From contig JBFXEJ010000015.1 in the NCBI GenBank assembly GCA_050180235.1, forward strand, positions 1 through 64,000: a stretch of DNA of 64,000 nt, written 5' to 3'. The DNA comes from JAABRU01 sp050180235. GTDB lineage: Bacteria > Desulfobacterota > Desulfobacteria > Desulfobacterales > Desulfococcaceae. A program made the translations under genes and the position numbers. Under the pieces are notes generated by a model. The model searched no databases and was not told the DNA's origin. It worked only from the letters and a program-made list of their open reading frames with translations. Below are positions 32,150 through 41,571 of this stretch, piece by piece. Positions within the stretch are counted from its first letter, which is position 1. Each line of letters starts with the position of its first letter.

Positions 32150-33865
32150 ATGATAACAGACGGTTCCGGAGTAAGGGTTCTGATCATTGATGATGATCGG
32201 GTGATCCGCGAAAGCATCAGTGTTTTTCTGGAAGACAGCGGTTTCATTATCACAGAAGCGGAAAACGGCCGGGTGGGTCTGGAAATCTTCCGGGGGGAAA
32301 AACGGCCGGATATTGTGCTCGTGGATCTCCGTATGCCTGAAGTAGACGGTCTGGATGTGCTGACTGCTGTAACCGTTGAAGCGCCGGAAATGCCCGTCAT
32401 TGTGGTTTCCGGGACAGGGGTGATGCAGGATGCCATTGAGGCCCTGCGTCTGGGGGCCTGGGATTATGTCACCAAACCCATACAGGATATGGAGGTTTTG
32501 GAACATGCTGTGCGCAAGGCACTTGAACGCGCCAGACTGCTGGTGGAAAACAGGAAATACCGGGAACATCTGGAAAGCGAGATACAGAAGCGCACAGCGG
32601 AACTGGAAGAGCGCTCAAAGCAGCTGGAATCCGCCAATGAAAGACTAATGGAGGAAATGGAGGAGCGTCAGCGCAGCGAGGCCCGGTTCCGTCATGCCCA
32701 GAAAATGGAGGCACTTGGCACACTGGCCGGGGGGATCGCACATGATTTCAACAACATCCTTTTTCCCATTATCGGTTATACCGAACTGGCTATGGATGAT
32801 ATTGCTGAAAACAGTCTCATATACCGGAATCTGGAGCAGATTCTCAGGGCAGCTTTCCGGGCAAAGGATCTGGTCAGTCAGATTCTGGCCTTCAGCCGGC
32901 ACAGTGATACGGAATACTGCCCCGTAAACATCAGGATGATTGTAAAGGAGGTTCTGAAGCTGGTCCGGGCCACTTTGCCTTCCACCATTGAGATTCAGCA
33001 GGATGCCGGCTCAGAGGGCAGACCTGTTCTCGGAGATCCCACACAGATTCATCAGGTGATGATGAATCTGTGCACCAACGCGTATCATGCCATGCGTGAA
33101 AAAGGGGGCGTTCTTTCCATCAGGGTCAGAGAAACGGAAATCGGTACTGACAATTCCGAATTCCAGCCTCCTGCCGCATCCGGAACCTATGTGAAAATTT
33201 CTGTCAGAGATACAGGTCATGGCATGACAGATGAGATACGGGAACACATCTTTGATCCCTATTTCACCACCAAGGAACCGGGGGAGGGAACCGGACTGGG
33301 ACTTTCCGTTGTACACGGCATTGTCAGAAACCATAACGGCCATATTACCGTGCAGAGTGTGCCAGGCATGGGAACCGAGTTTAACATATGGCTGCCTGTG
33401 GCGGAAAAACTGTCGGAATACCACAGGATCGAGGAAACTGATGTCACACCCGGAGGAAATGAACGGATACTGCTGGTGGATGATGAACTCCAGATAGTAC
33501 AGATGGAAAAACAGATGCTGGAACGCCTTGGTTATCATGTTACAGAGATGACTGACAGTTCAGCCGCTCTCAGGCTGTTCCGTGATGCACCGGAAAATTT
33601 TGACCTGGTCATTACGGACATGACCATGCCCCGCATCACCGGCATCGAACTTTCCAGGGACATGATACAGATACGGCCTGATATTCCCATTATTATCTGC
33701 ACCGGATTCAGTGAACTGGTTACCAGGGAAAAAGCAATGGAGCGGGGAATCAGGGAATATATTATGAAACCCATTCTCAAAGGGGAAATGGCAAAGAGCA
33801 TCCGGCGTGTTCTGGAAAAGCACTCAGGCAGTTCAGTGGCTGAAGAACCGGAAGCTGAAACCTGA
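32150..33865 (+). CDS. Receiver-kinase-receiver hybrid
   Basis: 571 residues. Receiver 1 (about 8-125; IIDDDRVIRES, VLVDLRMPEVDG, YVTKPIQDME), a long coiled coil (about 130-185), HisKA with GGIAHDFNNILFPIIGY (DFNN variant), ATPase (LCTNAYHAMREKGG, DTGHGM, GTGLGLSVVHGI), receiver 2 (about 450-560; LLVDDELQIVQ, LVITDMTMPRITG, YIMKPILKGE). Soluble. Repeated receivers around a DFNN-type kinase are frequent in deltaproteobacterial phosphorelays. A terminator follows. Confidence 0.88.
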   Translation: MITDGSGVRVLIIDDDRVIRESISVFLEDSGFIITEAENGRVGLEIFRGEKRPDIVLVDLRMPEVDGLDVLTAVTVEAPEMPVIVVSGTGVMQDAIEALRLGAWDYVTKPIQDMEVLEHAVRKALERARLLVENRKYREHLESEIQKRTAELEERSKQLESANERLMEEMEERQRSEARFRHAQKMEALGTLAGGIAHDFNNILFPIIGYTELAMDDIAENSLIYRNLEQILRAAFRAKDLVSQILAFSRHSDTEYCPVNIRMIVKEVLKLVRATLPSTIEIQQDAGSEGRPVLGDPTQIHQVMMNLCTNAYHAMREKGGVLSIRVRETEIGTDNSEFQPPAASGTYVKISVRDTGHGMTDEIREHIFDPYFTTKEPGEGTGLGLSVVHGIVRNHNGHITVQSVPGMGTEFNIWLPVAEKLSEYHRIEETDVTPGGNERILLVDDELQIVQMEKQMLERLGYHVTEMTDSSAALRLFRDAPENFDLVITDMTMPRITGIELSRDMIQIRPDIPIIICTGFSELVTREKAMERGIREYIMKPILKGEMAKSIRRVLEKHSGSSVAEEPEAET

Positions 33866-33963
33866 AACCTTCTTCTGCCTTTTTACAAAAATATGCTGTT
33901 TCAGATTGTTTTTCTTGATTTTCATCTTCACTCACATTACATAGACAAAAACATGACTGAAAA

Positions 33964-33997
33964 AAACCGGGAACCGCGCGGGAGTCCCGGTTTTATA
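33964..33997 (+). terminator. Rho-independent terminator of the two-component cluster
   Basis: AAACCGGGA and TCCCGGTTT form a strong stem around GCGC, followed by TATATTTT. About 100 bases after the hybrid kinase stop. Confidence 0.8.
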
Positions 33998-34112
33998 TTT
34001 TGGCAAATCAGGCCATGCGAAAGTTTTTGAATACCCCATCAAACGCAAAGGATTTTACAAAATGCACAGAGTTTTTTTTGCATCCCTTTGCAGTTGAAGT
34101 TGTAAATTAGGC

Positions 34113-34203
34113 ATTATCGGAAATAAAAAAAACAGCAAATCCTTCCAGTTTATGCCGGACTCATGAACAGACTGGAAGCCTGTTATGTCTTATTTCCGAT
34201 AAT
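34113..34203. mobile_element. 91-bp inverted-repeat element upstream of the carB-like gene
   Basis: ATTATCGGAAATAA (34113-34126) and its exact inverse TTATTTCCGATAAT (34190-34203). Inner arms CTTCCAGT/ACTGGAAG also pair. It is 40 bases from the next start codon, so it lies in the leader or promoter region. Confidence 0.75.
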
Positions 34204-34242
34204 ATCTGTTATATCAAATTCCATTGCAGAGAAGGAACTATC

Positions 34243-37200
34243 ATGCCCAAACAGAAAGATATTCATAAAATTCTCATCATCGGTTCAGGCCCCCTGATCA
34301 TCGGACAGGGAGAAGAATATGACTGTTTCGGAACCCAGGCATGTCAGGCCCTGCGCGGCAGGGGTTATGAAGTGGTGACGGCAGATGCTGACCCGGCTGC
34401 TGTAATGACGGATCCTGACAGGTCGGATGTCACTTATATTGAACCTCTGAATACCAAAGTCATCACAGAAATCATTGCGGCAGAGCGGCCTGATGCCCTG
34501 CTGACCAGTCTGGGCGGGCAGTCTGCCCTGAATCTGGGCATTGAACTGGAAAAATCCGGGGTGCTCAGGGAATTCGGAGTGAAAATCATTGGCACAGGTG
34601 CGGACGCTGTCCGGCTTTGCCAGGACAGGGATGCTTTTAAAAAGACCATGTCCGATCTGGGCATTGAAACACCCCGGAGCCGTACAGTGCATTCCGCAGA
34701 GGAAGCGCAGAAAGCAGCAGAGGATCTGGGCTGCCCCCTGGTCATACATCCGGCCTTTGCCATAGGCGGAACCGGCGGAGAACTGCTTTACAATATGGAA
34801 GATATTCCTGAAGCAGCAGCACGGGGCATTTCCGCAAGTCTTGTGGGGCAGATTATGGTGGAGGAATCCCTGCTGGGATGGGATGAACTGGAAGCGGTGC
34901 TGCTCCGGGATGCAGAAAATCACATCAGCACAGTCTGCTGTGTGGAAAACATTGATCCCGCGGGCGTGCATACCGGTGATTCCATCTGTGTGATTCCCAT
35001 GATGGGTGTTTCCCATGAACTTCGCACAAAGATTGAAAACCAGGCCCATGCCATTGCAGGCGCCATTGCTCCGGAAGGACTGGCCGTGATTCAGTTTGCC
35101 CATGATCCCGGAACCGGCAGGCTGGTTGTAATTGAAGTAAATCCCAGAGCATCCCGGACTGCGGCTCTGGCAGCCAAAGCCGCAGGACTTCCTCTGGGAG
35201 CCTTTTCCGCTCTGCTTTCCTGCGGTCTGCGCATGGATGAAATCCCTGATCTGAAAAAATGGAAAGACAGCGGTGACTGTGGTTTCAGGGGACAGGTCAC
35301 AGTCAAATTTCCGCGCTGGGATTTTGGCAGATTTCCCAAAAGCGAAGACCGTCTGGGAATCAGGATGCAGTCTTCAGGCGAAGTAATGGGCATTGGCCGG
35401 ACATTTGCAGAGGCTCTGCAAAAGGCTGTCCGCTCTCTGGATGCGGATAGGTGCGGTCTGGGATTTGCAGGAGATTATGATCAGAAAACCGCAGATGAAC
35501 TTCTGAATATGCTGGGAAAACCCTCATCCCAGAACATGTTCATCCTGTACGGGGCACTGCGCAAAGGAGCTGATATTTCTGTGATTCAGGAAAAAACCCG
35601 GATCCGGCCCCTGTTTATCGCGCAGATAAAAGAGATGCTTGATCTGGAAAATGAAATTCTGCGCAGCAAAAGGAATCTGCCGGATGATGATTTGCTGATC
35701 CGTGCCAAAAAAGCCGGTTTTGCTGACAGGTATCTGTCCCGTGTGCTGGAAATTCCTGAAAGACAGATCCGGCAGAGACGTGAGGCCATGAAACTTTTCC
35801 CTGCCCGCTTTGCTGTCGGAGGGGATGAAAGCGGCCGCAGAGGATATTATTTTTCCTATGCAGAAAAAGGGAATGGGGAAAATAACCGGGGTAAAAAAAG
35901 GAGCATTCTGATTGCCGGCAGCGGACCCCACCGCATTGCCCGGAGCCGGGAATTTGATCACTGCTGCATTCAGGCGGTTTCCGCTGTCCGGGACGCCGGA
36001 TATGCAGCACTGATGCACAACTGCAATCCCGCGTCTGTGACAACGGATCCGGCCATGTCGGACGCACTGTTTTTTGAACCGCTTACAGCAGAGGACATAC
36101 TGAATATCGCACAGCAGGAAAAACCTGACGGAGTGATACTGCAGTTCAGCGGAAAGTGCACTATGGATATGGAAGCGGAACTGGAAAGAGCGGGTATCCG
36201 GGTTTTCGGATCAGTTGCAGATGCCATGCGCAAAACCGGGGACAGGGAAGGTTTCCGGCAGATTGTCCGCAAACTTGGCTTTCCCAGGCTTCGTTCAGGC
36301 AGGGCCGCAGCAGCAGAGGAAATTCTGAAAACCGCTGATGATATTGGATATCCGGTTTTCATCCGATCTGAGGTTGCAGCTCATCCCGCGGCAGAAGTGT
36401 TTATGGATCAGAAATCGCTTCGGGACTGGCTGGCCCTGTCTCCGGAGATACACTCACATAAGCCTGTGTTCATTGAAGAATTTCTGAAAAATGCCATAGG
36501 GGCCGAAGCCCTGGCTGTTTCAGACGGGTCAGAAGTTTTTGTGGCCGGTGTGGCAGAGCATGTGGAACGGGCCGGGGTTCATTCCGGTGATTCCACCCTC
36601 GCGGTTCCGCCCCTGATGCTTTCCCACCTGCAACTGGATATTATCCGGGACTATGCCCGCGGGATTGCCCTGGAACTGCATGTAAGCGGTCTGCTCTCTG
36701 TGCGTTATGCCATTGCCGGTGATACTGTCTATATGCTGGAGGCAGAAATCGGCGCATCCCGCACAGTTCCGCTTATATCAAAAGTCTGCCGTATCCCCCT
36801 GGCCCGGATGGCCGTGCAGATTATGCTGGGAAAAACCCTTTCAGATCTGAATCCCCGGCAGAGGAATATCCCGCATTTCAGTGTCAGAAAAGCGGTCTTT
36901 CCCTTTGATGTGTTTCCTGAAACTGATCCGCTGCCCGGCCCGGAAATGCGCTCCACCGGACAGGCACTGGGGCTGTCTGATTCTTTCGGACGCGCCTTTT
37001 TCAAAGCCTGGGAAGCCTGCGGCATTCCTCTGCCACTCGAAGGCACGGTTCTGATTACTGTGGCAGATCAGGACAAGTCCGCAGCCCTGGAACCGGCCCG
37101 GCTGTTCAGGGAAATGGGTTTCCGTATTCTCGCAACACGCGGCACCCGGCAGTTTCTGTCGGAAAACGGGATTGAATCCGATTTGATCAAAAAAATGGGT

Positions 37201-37449
37201 TATGGCAGGCCCAATATCACGGATGCCATCAAAAACGGAGAGATTGATCTGGTCATCAATACGCCCGGAGGCAGACAGAGCCAGGAGGATGATTCTTATA
37301 TCCGCAAGGCATCTGTGCGCTACCGCGTTCCGAATATCACCACAGCAGCTTCAGCTCTGACTGCTGCCAAAGGCATTGCAGCGCGGCGCAAAGGAAAGCC
37401 GCGTGTGCGGCCTTTGCAGAAATATGATGCGGATAATGGTGAATTATGA
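34243..37449 (+). CDS. Divergent carbamoyl-phosphate synthase large-subunit-like protein
   Basis: 1068 residues, the length of CarB, with all its regions: two duplicated ATP-grasp halves and a C-terminal MGS-like allosteric domain (FREMGFRILATRGTRQFL; DLVINTPGG). The first half keeps EVNPRASR and the QFA glutamine but has IHPAFAIGGTGGE where CarB has IRPSFTMGGSGGG. The second half has EAEIGASRTVP in place of the metal- and ATP-binding EVNPRASRTVP, and the glycine loop after FIRS is lost (EVAAHPAAE). The carbamate-phosphorylating half therefore looks inactive or altered. No carA adjoins. It is either a paralogue with a new role or a decaying gene, although the long intact frame argues for selection. 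The symbol is withheld for that reason. Confidence 0.75.
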   Translation: MPKQKDIHKILIIGSGPLIIGQGEEYDCFGTQACQALRGRGYEVVTADADPAAVMTDPDRSDVTYIEPLNTKVITEIIAAERPDALLTSLGGQSALNLGIELEKSGVLREFGVKIIGTGADAVRLCQDRDAFKKTMSDLGIETPRSRTVHSAEEAQKAAEDLGCPLVIHPAFAIGGTGGELLYNMEDIPEAAARGISASLVGQIMVEESLLGWDELEAVLLRDAENHISTVCCVENIDPAGVHTGDSICVIPMMGVSHELRTKIENQAHAIAGAIAPEGLAVIQFAHDPGTGRLVVIEVNPRASRTAALAAKAAGLPLGAFSALLSCGLRMDEIPDLKKWKDSGDCGFRGQVTVKFPRWDFGRFPKSEDRLGIRMQSSGEVMGIGRTFAEALQKAVRSLDADRCGLGFAGDYDQKTADELLNMLGKPSSQNMFILYGALRKGADISVIQEKTRIRPLFIAQIKEMLDLENEILRSKRNLPDDDLLIRAKKAGFADRYLSRVLEIPERQIRQRREAMKLFPARFAVGGDESGRRGYYFSYAEKGNGENNRGKKRSILIAGSGPHRIARSREFDHCCIQAVSAVRDAGYAALMHNCNPASVTTDPAMSDALFFEPLTAEDILNIAQQEKPDGVILQFSGKCTMDMEAELERAGIRVFGSVADAMRKTGDREGFRQIVRKLGFPRLRSGRAAAAEEILKTADDIGYPVFIRSEVAAHPAAEVFMDQKSLRDWLALSPEIHSHKPVFIEEFLKNAIGAEALAVSDGSEVFVAGVAEHVERAGVHSGDSTLAVPPLMLSHLQLDIIRDYARGIALELHVSGLLSVRYAIAGDTVYMLEAEIGASRTVPLISKVCRIPLARMAVQIMLGKTLSDLNPRQRNIPHFSVRKAVFPFDVFPETDPLPGPEMRSTGQALGLSDSFGRAFFKAWEACGIPLPLEGTVLITVADQDKSAALEPARLFREMGFRILATRGTRQFLSENGIESDLIKKMGYGRPNITDAIKNGEIDLVINTPGGRQSQEDDSYIRKASVRYRVPNITTAASALTAAKGIAARRKGKPRVRPLQKYDADNGEL

Positions 37450-37686
37450 ATGTGTTCCATTTGGATTCCATTCAGGCCATATAAATTCCACTGCAGTACA
37501 TGACCACGTTGAATTTTATATAATCCCATCCTGAGAGGGGCAGGGGTGTGTAAAATTCACGGCTGAAACATCCCCTCTCAGGAGGGGAATTGATACCATA
37601 AAATATAAATTGCTTATGCAGTATTCTGTTTAAATGTGGGTGAATAGAAGCAGCCCCCGCCATAACCATTAAAGGGACAATTTTTG
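37450..37686. repeat. Intergenic hairpin
   Basis: About 37513-37606: TTTTATATAATCCCATCCTGAGAGGGG pairs loosely with CCCCTCTCAGGAGGGG...ATAAAATA. It ends the carB-like transcript or is another repeat. No gene seen. Confidence 0.5.
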
Positions 37687-38838
37687 ATGAGTCGCGTATT
37701 TCTGATCGGTTTTCTGTTTATTTTCATGATACTGGCCACTATGAAGAACTGGCGTCTGGCAGTGGGTCTGTTCGCTGTATCTGCCGCCGGAGCTGTGCTC
37801 CTGTTTTACGGCAGTATGGAAAAACTGGGAGGAAACAGCACTCCGCAGCATGAACTTCTTAACATCCGGATTCTGTACGGAGAGATGCACAGGAATATTA
37901 TCCATGATCCGAAATTCCGGGAACTGCTCAAACACAGATACGCAATAACTCTGACCGGAATCCAGTCGCATATGCGGGAAATGGCGGATGTGTCTGTTAA
38001 AGGGATTGACGGAATATGGCCTTCGGGTATGCAGTCGGTCTGTATTTTCCAAAAAGGGCATCAGGATCTGAAATATACCCTGCATCCTCTGTTCAGTACA
38101 CCTCTGGTCATTTGTTCCTGGCCGGAAACAGTTTCCGTGCTGATAAACAAAGGTCTGGCTGAAAAGAAAGGAAATTTCTTTGTTTTTTCCGGCATGGGTT
38201 CTCTGGCGGCAATGACGGGCGATGGAAAAACATGGGCTGATCTGGGACTGCACCAGACCGAAGGGCTGATAAAGATTGCCGGACTTTCCTCTTCTGCGGA
38301 AACTGACACCGGAGTGTTCAGCACTGTTCTTATGGCGCAGGCACTCAGGCAGGGGAACCTTTCTGTTTCTGACTTTTCCGGATCATTTCCGGAAAAATTG
38401 CGGAGGACTGCCGCGCAGATGCGCACATCGGAAAAAACTTCGGAAGATCTTTTTGCCCAGTACATCAGACAGGGACAGTGGACTTTTCCCCTGATCCTTA
38501 CAGAAGAATGCCATGTGCCTGCTTTTTATCAGGCTTTCCCAAAATACCGGGATACGGTTGCACAGCATGTACGGGTAATGATACCGGAACCTCTCATTGT
38601 GCAATATATTCCCTTCCTGTCCCTGGGGCCGGCCGGGGAAAAACTGGCCCTTGCACTGGCTGATCCGGAGCTCCATCAGTTTATTATGAAAAAATACGGA
38701 TTCCGGTCAGAACTGAACACAGATGCCCACATGCCGGAGATTTTTTCAATCCTCGGTCTGCCGGAAAAAATCGAAAATCCGATTTCTGTCTCCCCGGAGC
38801 TGACTGATGCCGTCATGTCCGCATTTCTGTCTGAATGA
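37687..38838 (+). CDS. Membrane-tethered periplasmic-binding-like protein
   Basis: 383 residues from ATG 37687 (AAAGGGAC upstream). Two hydrophobic segments at residues 3-20 and 25-42 anchor it. The rest reads like a type-2 solute-binding fold: GIDGIWPSGMQSV; FSTPLVICSWPETVSVL; WADLGLHQTEGLIKIAG; TEECHVPAFYQAFPKY; and VMIPEPLIVQYIPFLSLGPAGEKLALALADPELHQFIMKKYGFR, a typical C-terminal end of these folds. Ligand unknown and no transporter adjoins. The potassium channel starts 18 bases downstream, so the two may work together. Family recognition is from pattern only. Confidence 0.5.
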   Translation: MSRVFLIGFLFIFMILATMKNWRLAVGLFAVSAAGAVLLFYGSMEKLGGNSTPQHELLNIRILYGEMHRNIIHDPKFRELLKHRYAITLTGIQSHMREMADVSVKGIDGIWPSGMQSVCIFQKGHQDLKYTLHPLFSTPLVICSWPETVSVLINKGLAEKKGNFFVFSGMGSLAAMTGDGKTWADLGLHQTEGLIKIAGLSSSAETDTGVFSTVLMAQALRQGNLSVSDFSGSFPEKLRRTAAQMRTSEKTSEDLFAQYIRQGQWTFPLILTEECHVPAFYQAFPKYRDTVAQHVRVMIPEPLIVQYIPFLSLGPAGEKLALALADPELHQFIMKKYGFRSELNTDAHMPEIFSILGLPEKIENPISVSPELTDAVMSAFLSE

Positions 38839-38856
38839 CAAAAAAGGCAGTGACAG

Positions 38857-39846
38857 ATGGAATTGAAACGACTGCGTATATCCTTTATTGTGCTGCTGGG
38901 CATCCTTGCCTTTGGAACACTGGGATACCGCTATATCGAGCAGATGTCTTTTTTTGATGCCCTGTATATGACCATGATAACCATAAGCACCGTGGGTTTT
39001 TCCGAAATTCATCCGCTGTCGGCCTATGGCAGGATCATCACCATGATCATTATAACCATGAGTGTCACCATCGGAGCATATTCTATTACAGTGGTGGCCA
39101 GGGTGCTGATTGAGGGGGAACTGAGAAAGGGTTTTGAAAGGAGAAAGGTGGAAAAACAGATACAGGATTTGAAAAACCATTTCATTATCTGCGGGTTCGG
39201 ACGCATTGGCCGTATTATCTGCAGGGAACTTTGCCAGGATGGTATTCAGTTTGTAATCATTGAACAGGATGCAGCGGCAATTCCATCCATAGAAAAGGAA
39301 AAATACCTTTATCTGCAAATGGATGCAGCGTCAGATGAAGCCCTGATCAAAGCCGGGATTATGAAAGCGCGGGGACTGGTCACAGCCGTGCGCGCGGATG
39401 CCAATAATGTTTTTATCACCCTTACAGCAAAAGGACTTCGGCCTGATATTTTTGTCATGTCGCGCACCTCGGATGTGAAAAACGAGGACAAACTCAAACG
39501 AGCGGGAGCCACCCGTGTGGTTTCCCCTTATTACATCGGCGGAAGGCGCATGGCCCAGATATTAAAACAGCCCACAGTGGTGGATTTCATAGACATTGCC
39601 ACTATGGGCAACAAACTTGGTCTGATGATGGATGAGGCTGAAATTAAACCCGGATCCCAACTGATTGGAAAAAATCTTATTGAAAGTCATCTGCGCAAAG
39701 ATTTCGGGGTCATCATTGTGGCCATCAAAAAACCGTCCGGTGAAATGATTTTCAATCCCATGCCTTCTGAAACCCTTGAAACCGGATATGTGCTTGTGGT
39801 TCTGGGCAAAAAAGAGGATGTAAAGAGGATGTACATGGTTCTTTAG
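38857..39846 (+). CDS. Potassium channel with TrkA-N/TrkA-C regulatory domains
   Basis: 329 residues. Two membrane helices (about 7-27 and 55-85) flank the pore helix and selectivity filter TISTVGFSE (residues about 45-53). A Rossmann RCK/TrkA-N domain follows (about 108-225; HFIICGFGRIGRIICREL, GxGxxG nucleotide loop; then VVIEQD), then a TrkA-C domain (about 240-329; AEIKPGSQLIGKNLIESHLR). RCK domains gate such channels on NAD(H), ATP or calcium. Probably co-transcribed with 37687-38838. Confidence 0.88.
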   Translation: MELKRLRISFIVLLGILAFGTLGYRYIEQMSFFDALYMTMITISTVGFSEIHPLSAYGRIITMIIITMSVTIGAYSITVVARVLIEGELRKGFERRKVEKQIQDLKNHFIICGFGRIGRIICRELCQDGIQFVIIEQDAAAIPSIEKEKYLYLQMDAASDEALIKAGIMKARGLVTAVRADANNVFITLTAKGLRPDIFVMSRTSDVKNEDKLKRAGATRVVSPYYIGGRRMAQILKQPTVVDFIDIATMGNKLGLMMDEAEIKPGSQLIGKNLIESHLRKDFGVIIVAIKKPSGEMIFNPMPSETLETGYVLVVLGKKEDVKRMYMVL

Positions 39847-39920
39847 AAAATTTATGAAATCCTGGCTGTGACTTTTTTGCTGTCATTGCGCAGGAATCCG
39901 GAAATTTTAAGGGAGAAATT

Positions 39921-41444
39921 ATGAATTGGCTGCATCTCGGAGACTGTCTTGAGGTTCTGAGAAAAGAAATACCTGATGAAACGGCTGATCTGATATACAT
40001 TGATCCGCCGTTCAACAGCAAACGCAATTACAATATATTCTTTGATGACAAAGATATTCAGACACAGCGCATCGCGTTTGAAGACACATGGTCACTGAAA
40101 AATATTCAGGATTCCCTGGCCGAACTCCAAAGCCTGAAAACTGAAAAAATTCAACGTCTTTTGACAACTTACGCTGAAGTTGCGCCATTTGCCTTTCCCT
40201 ATCTTGTGATGATGACATTGCGGATAGCGGAACTCCGCAGAGTATTGAAACCGACCGGAAGTTTTTATCTGCACTGTGATCCCGCGATGAGTCATTATTT
40301 AAAGACGGTGTGTGATGTGATATTCGGGCAGAATAATTTCCGCAATGAGATTATCTGGAAAAGAATGACAGCCAGCGGATTCAAAGGGAAAAAAGATTTG
40401 GGGACAAGTCATGATACTGTCATAAGATATTCCAAAACGGAAAGATTCATTTATAATCCGATAATAATACCTTATACAAAAGAGTATGTGAAACGCTATT
40501 TCACAAAAATGGATGAAAAAGGCCGTATCTTCAAAGATGAAAAAATTGGCACGGCAACCGGCCCTGAAACCATAGAACGCTTAACAAAAGAAGGCAGAAT
40601 TTATATCACTTCAAAAGGGAAAATGCGTATCAAACATTATCTTGATGAGGCAAAAGGATTTCCGGCAGATGATTTGTGGCTTGATTTGCCGCCAATAAAT
40701 TCACAGGCAGATGAACGTCTCGGTTATCCGACCCAAAAACCCAAAGCCCTTTTGGAACGTATTATCAAAGCCAGTTCCAATGAAGGTGATGTTGTGCTTG
40801 ATGCTTTCTGCGGCTGCGGAACAACTGTTGACACAGCCGAAGGGCTGAAACGTCAGTGGATTGGCATTGATATTTCACCCATAGCAGTAAATCTGATTCA
40901 GAAACGTCTGAAAAACACATACGGAAAAGCACTTTCAAAATACGAAGTCAGAGGTGTGCCGAAAGATGAACAGTCTGCCATAAAACTGTGGGAACAGAAC
41001 CCCTTTGCCTTTCAGGACTGGTGGATAACTGAATTTGGAGCATTTTCAGCCACATATTCAGGAAAAGGTGCAGATAAAGGTGTTGACGGAATTGCCAAAT
41101 ATCTGATTGACAGCAGCAATAACACCATCAAAGCCGCTTTTCAGGTCAAAGGCGGAAAAGTCCAGTCAAAAGACATTGATGCTTTGCTGGGAGCAATGGT
41201 TAAACACAAATGTGAACTTGGTGTATTTCTTACTATAAAAGAACCGACAAAACCCATGCTTGAAACCATTGCAACATCAGGAATAATTGAAACTCCGGGA
41301 TATAAATTCCCAAAACTGCAACTGCTGACGCTGTCTGAATTCTTTTCAGACAGACGCCTGAAACTGCCGCATAACAATATCACATTTGGCACTGCAAAAT
41401 TCAAAGGGAAAAATACAATGGAGCAGACTGAATTTACGGAATGA
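39921..41444 (+). CDS. DNA methyltransferase fused to an Mrr-like nuclease domain
   Basis: 507 residues; AGGGAGAAA precedes the ATG. Catalytic motif IV DPPFNSKRNYN (about residue 30) comes before the AdoMet motif DAFCGCGTT (about 295), the order of beta-class N6-adenine or N4-cytosine methyltransferases. The 250 residues between hold the target-recognition region. After residue 365 a second domain begins: FGAFSATYSGKGADKGVDGIAKYL...AAFQVKGGKVQSKDIDAL, where Asp and Gln-x-Lys fit the PD-(D/E)XK core of Mrr-type nucleases. So one protein may both modify and cut DNA, or sense modification. No separate restriction subunit is adjacent. Confidence 0.8.
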   Translation: MNWLHLGDCLEVLRKEIPDETADLIYIDPPFNSKRNYNIFFDDKDIQTQRIAFEDTWSLKNIQDSLAELQSLKTEKIQRLLTTYAEVAPFAFPYLVMMTLRIAELRRVLKPTGSFYLHCDPAMSHYLKTVCDVIFGQNNFRNEIIWKRMTASGFKGKKDLGTSHDTVIRYSKTERFIYNPIIIPYTKEYVKRYFTKMDEKGRIFKDEKIGTATGPETIERLTKEGRIYITSKGKMRIKHYLDEAKGFPADDLWLDLPPINSQADERLGYPTQKPKALLERIIKASSNEGDVVLDAFCGCGTTVDTAEGLKRQWIGIDISPIAVNLIQKRLKNTYGKALSKYEVRGVPKDEQSAIKLWEQNPFAFQDWWITEFGAFSATYSGKGADKGVDGIAKYLIDSSNNTIKAAFQVKGGKVQSKDIDALLGAMVKHKCELGVFLTIKEPTKPMLETIATSGIIETPGYKFPKLQLLTLSEFFSDRRLKLPHNNITFGTAKFKGKNTMEQTEFTE

Positions 41445-41571
41445 TAATATGAAATCTGATACAGTTTTTCAGAAAAAGCTGTCCACTGAAATTATAAACA
41501 TATTGAAAATACTTGGAGTTTTTCATAATGACATTTTCTGAAAACCTGCAACAACTGAGGAAGAGATTATT

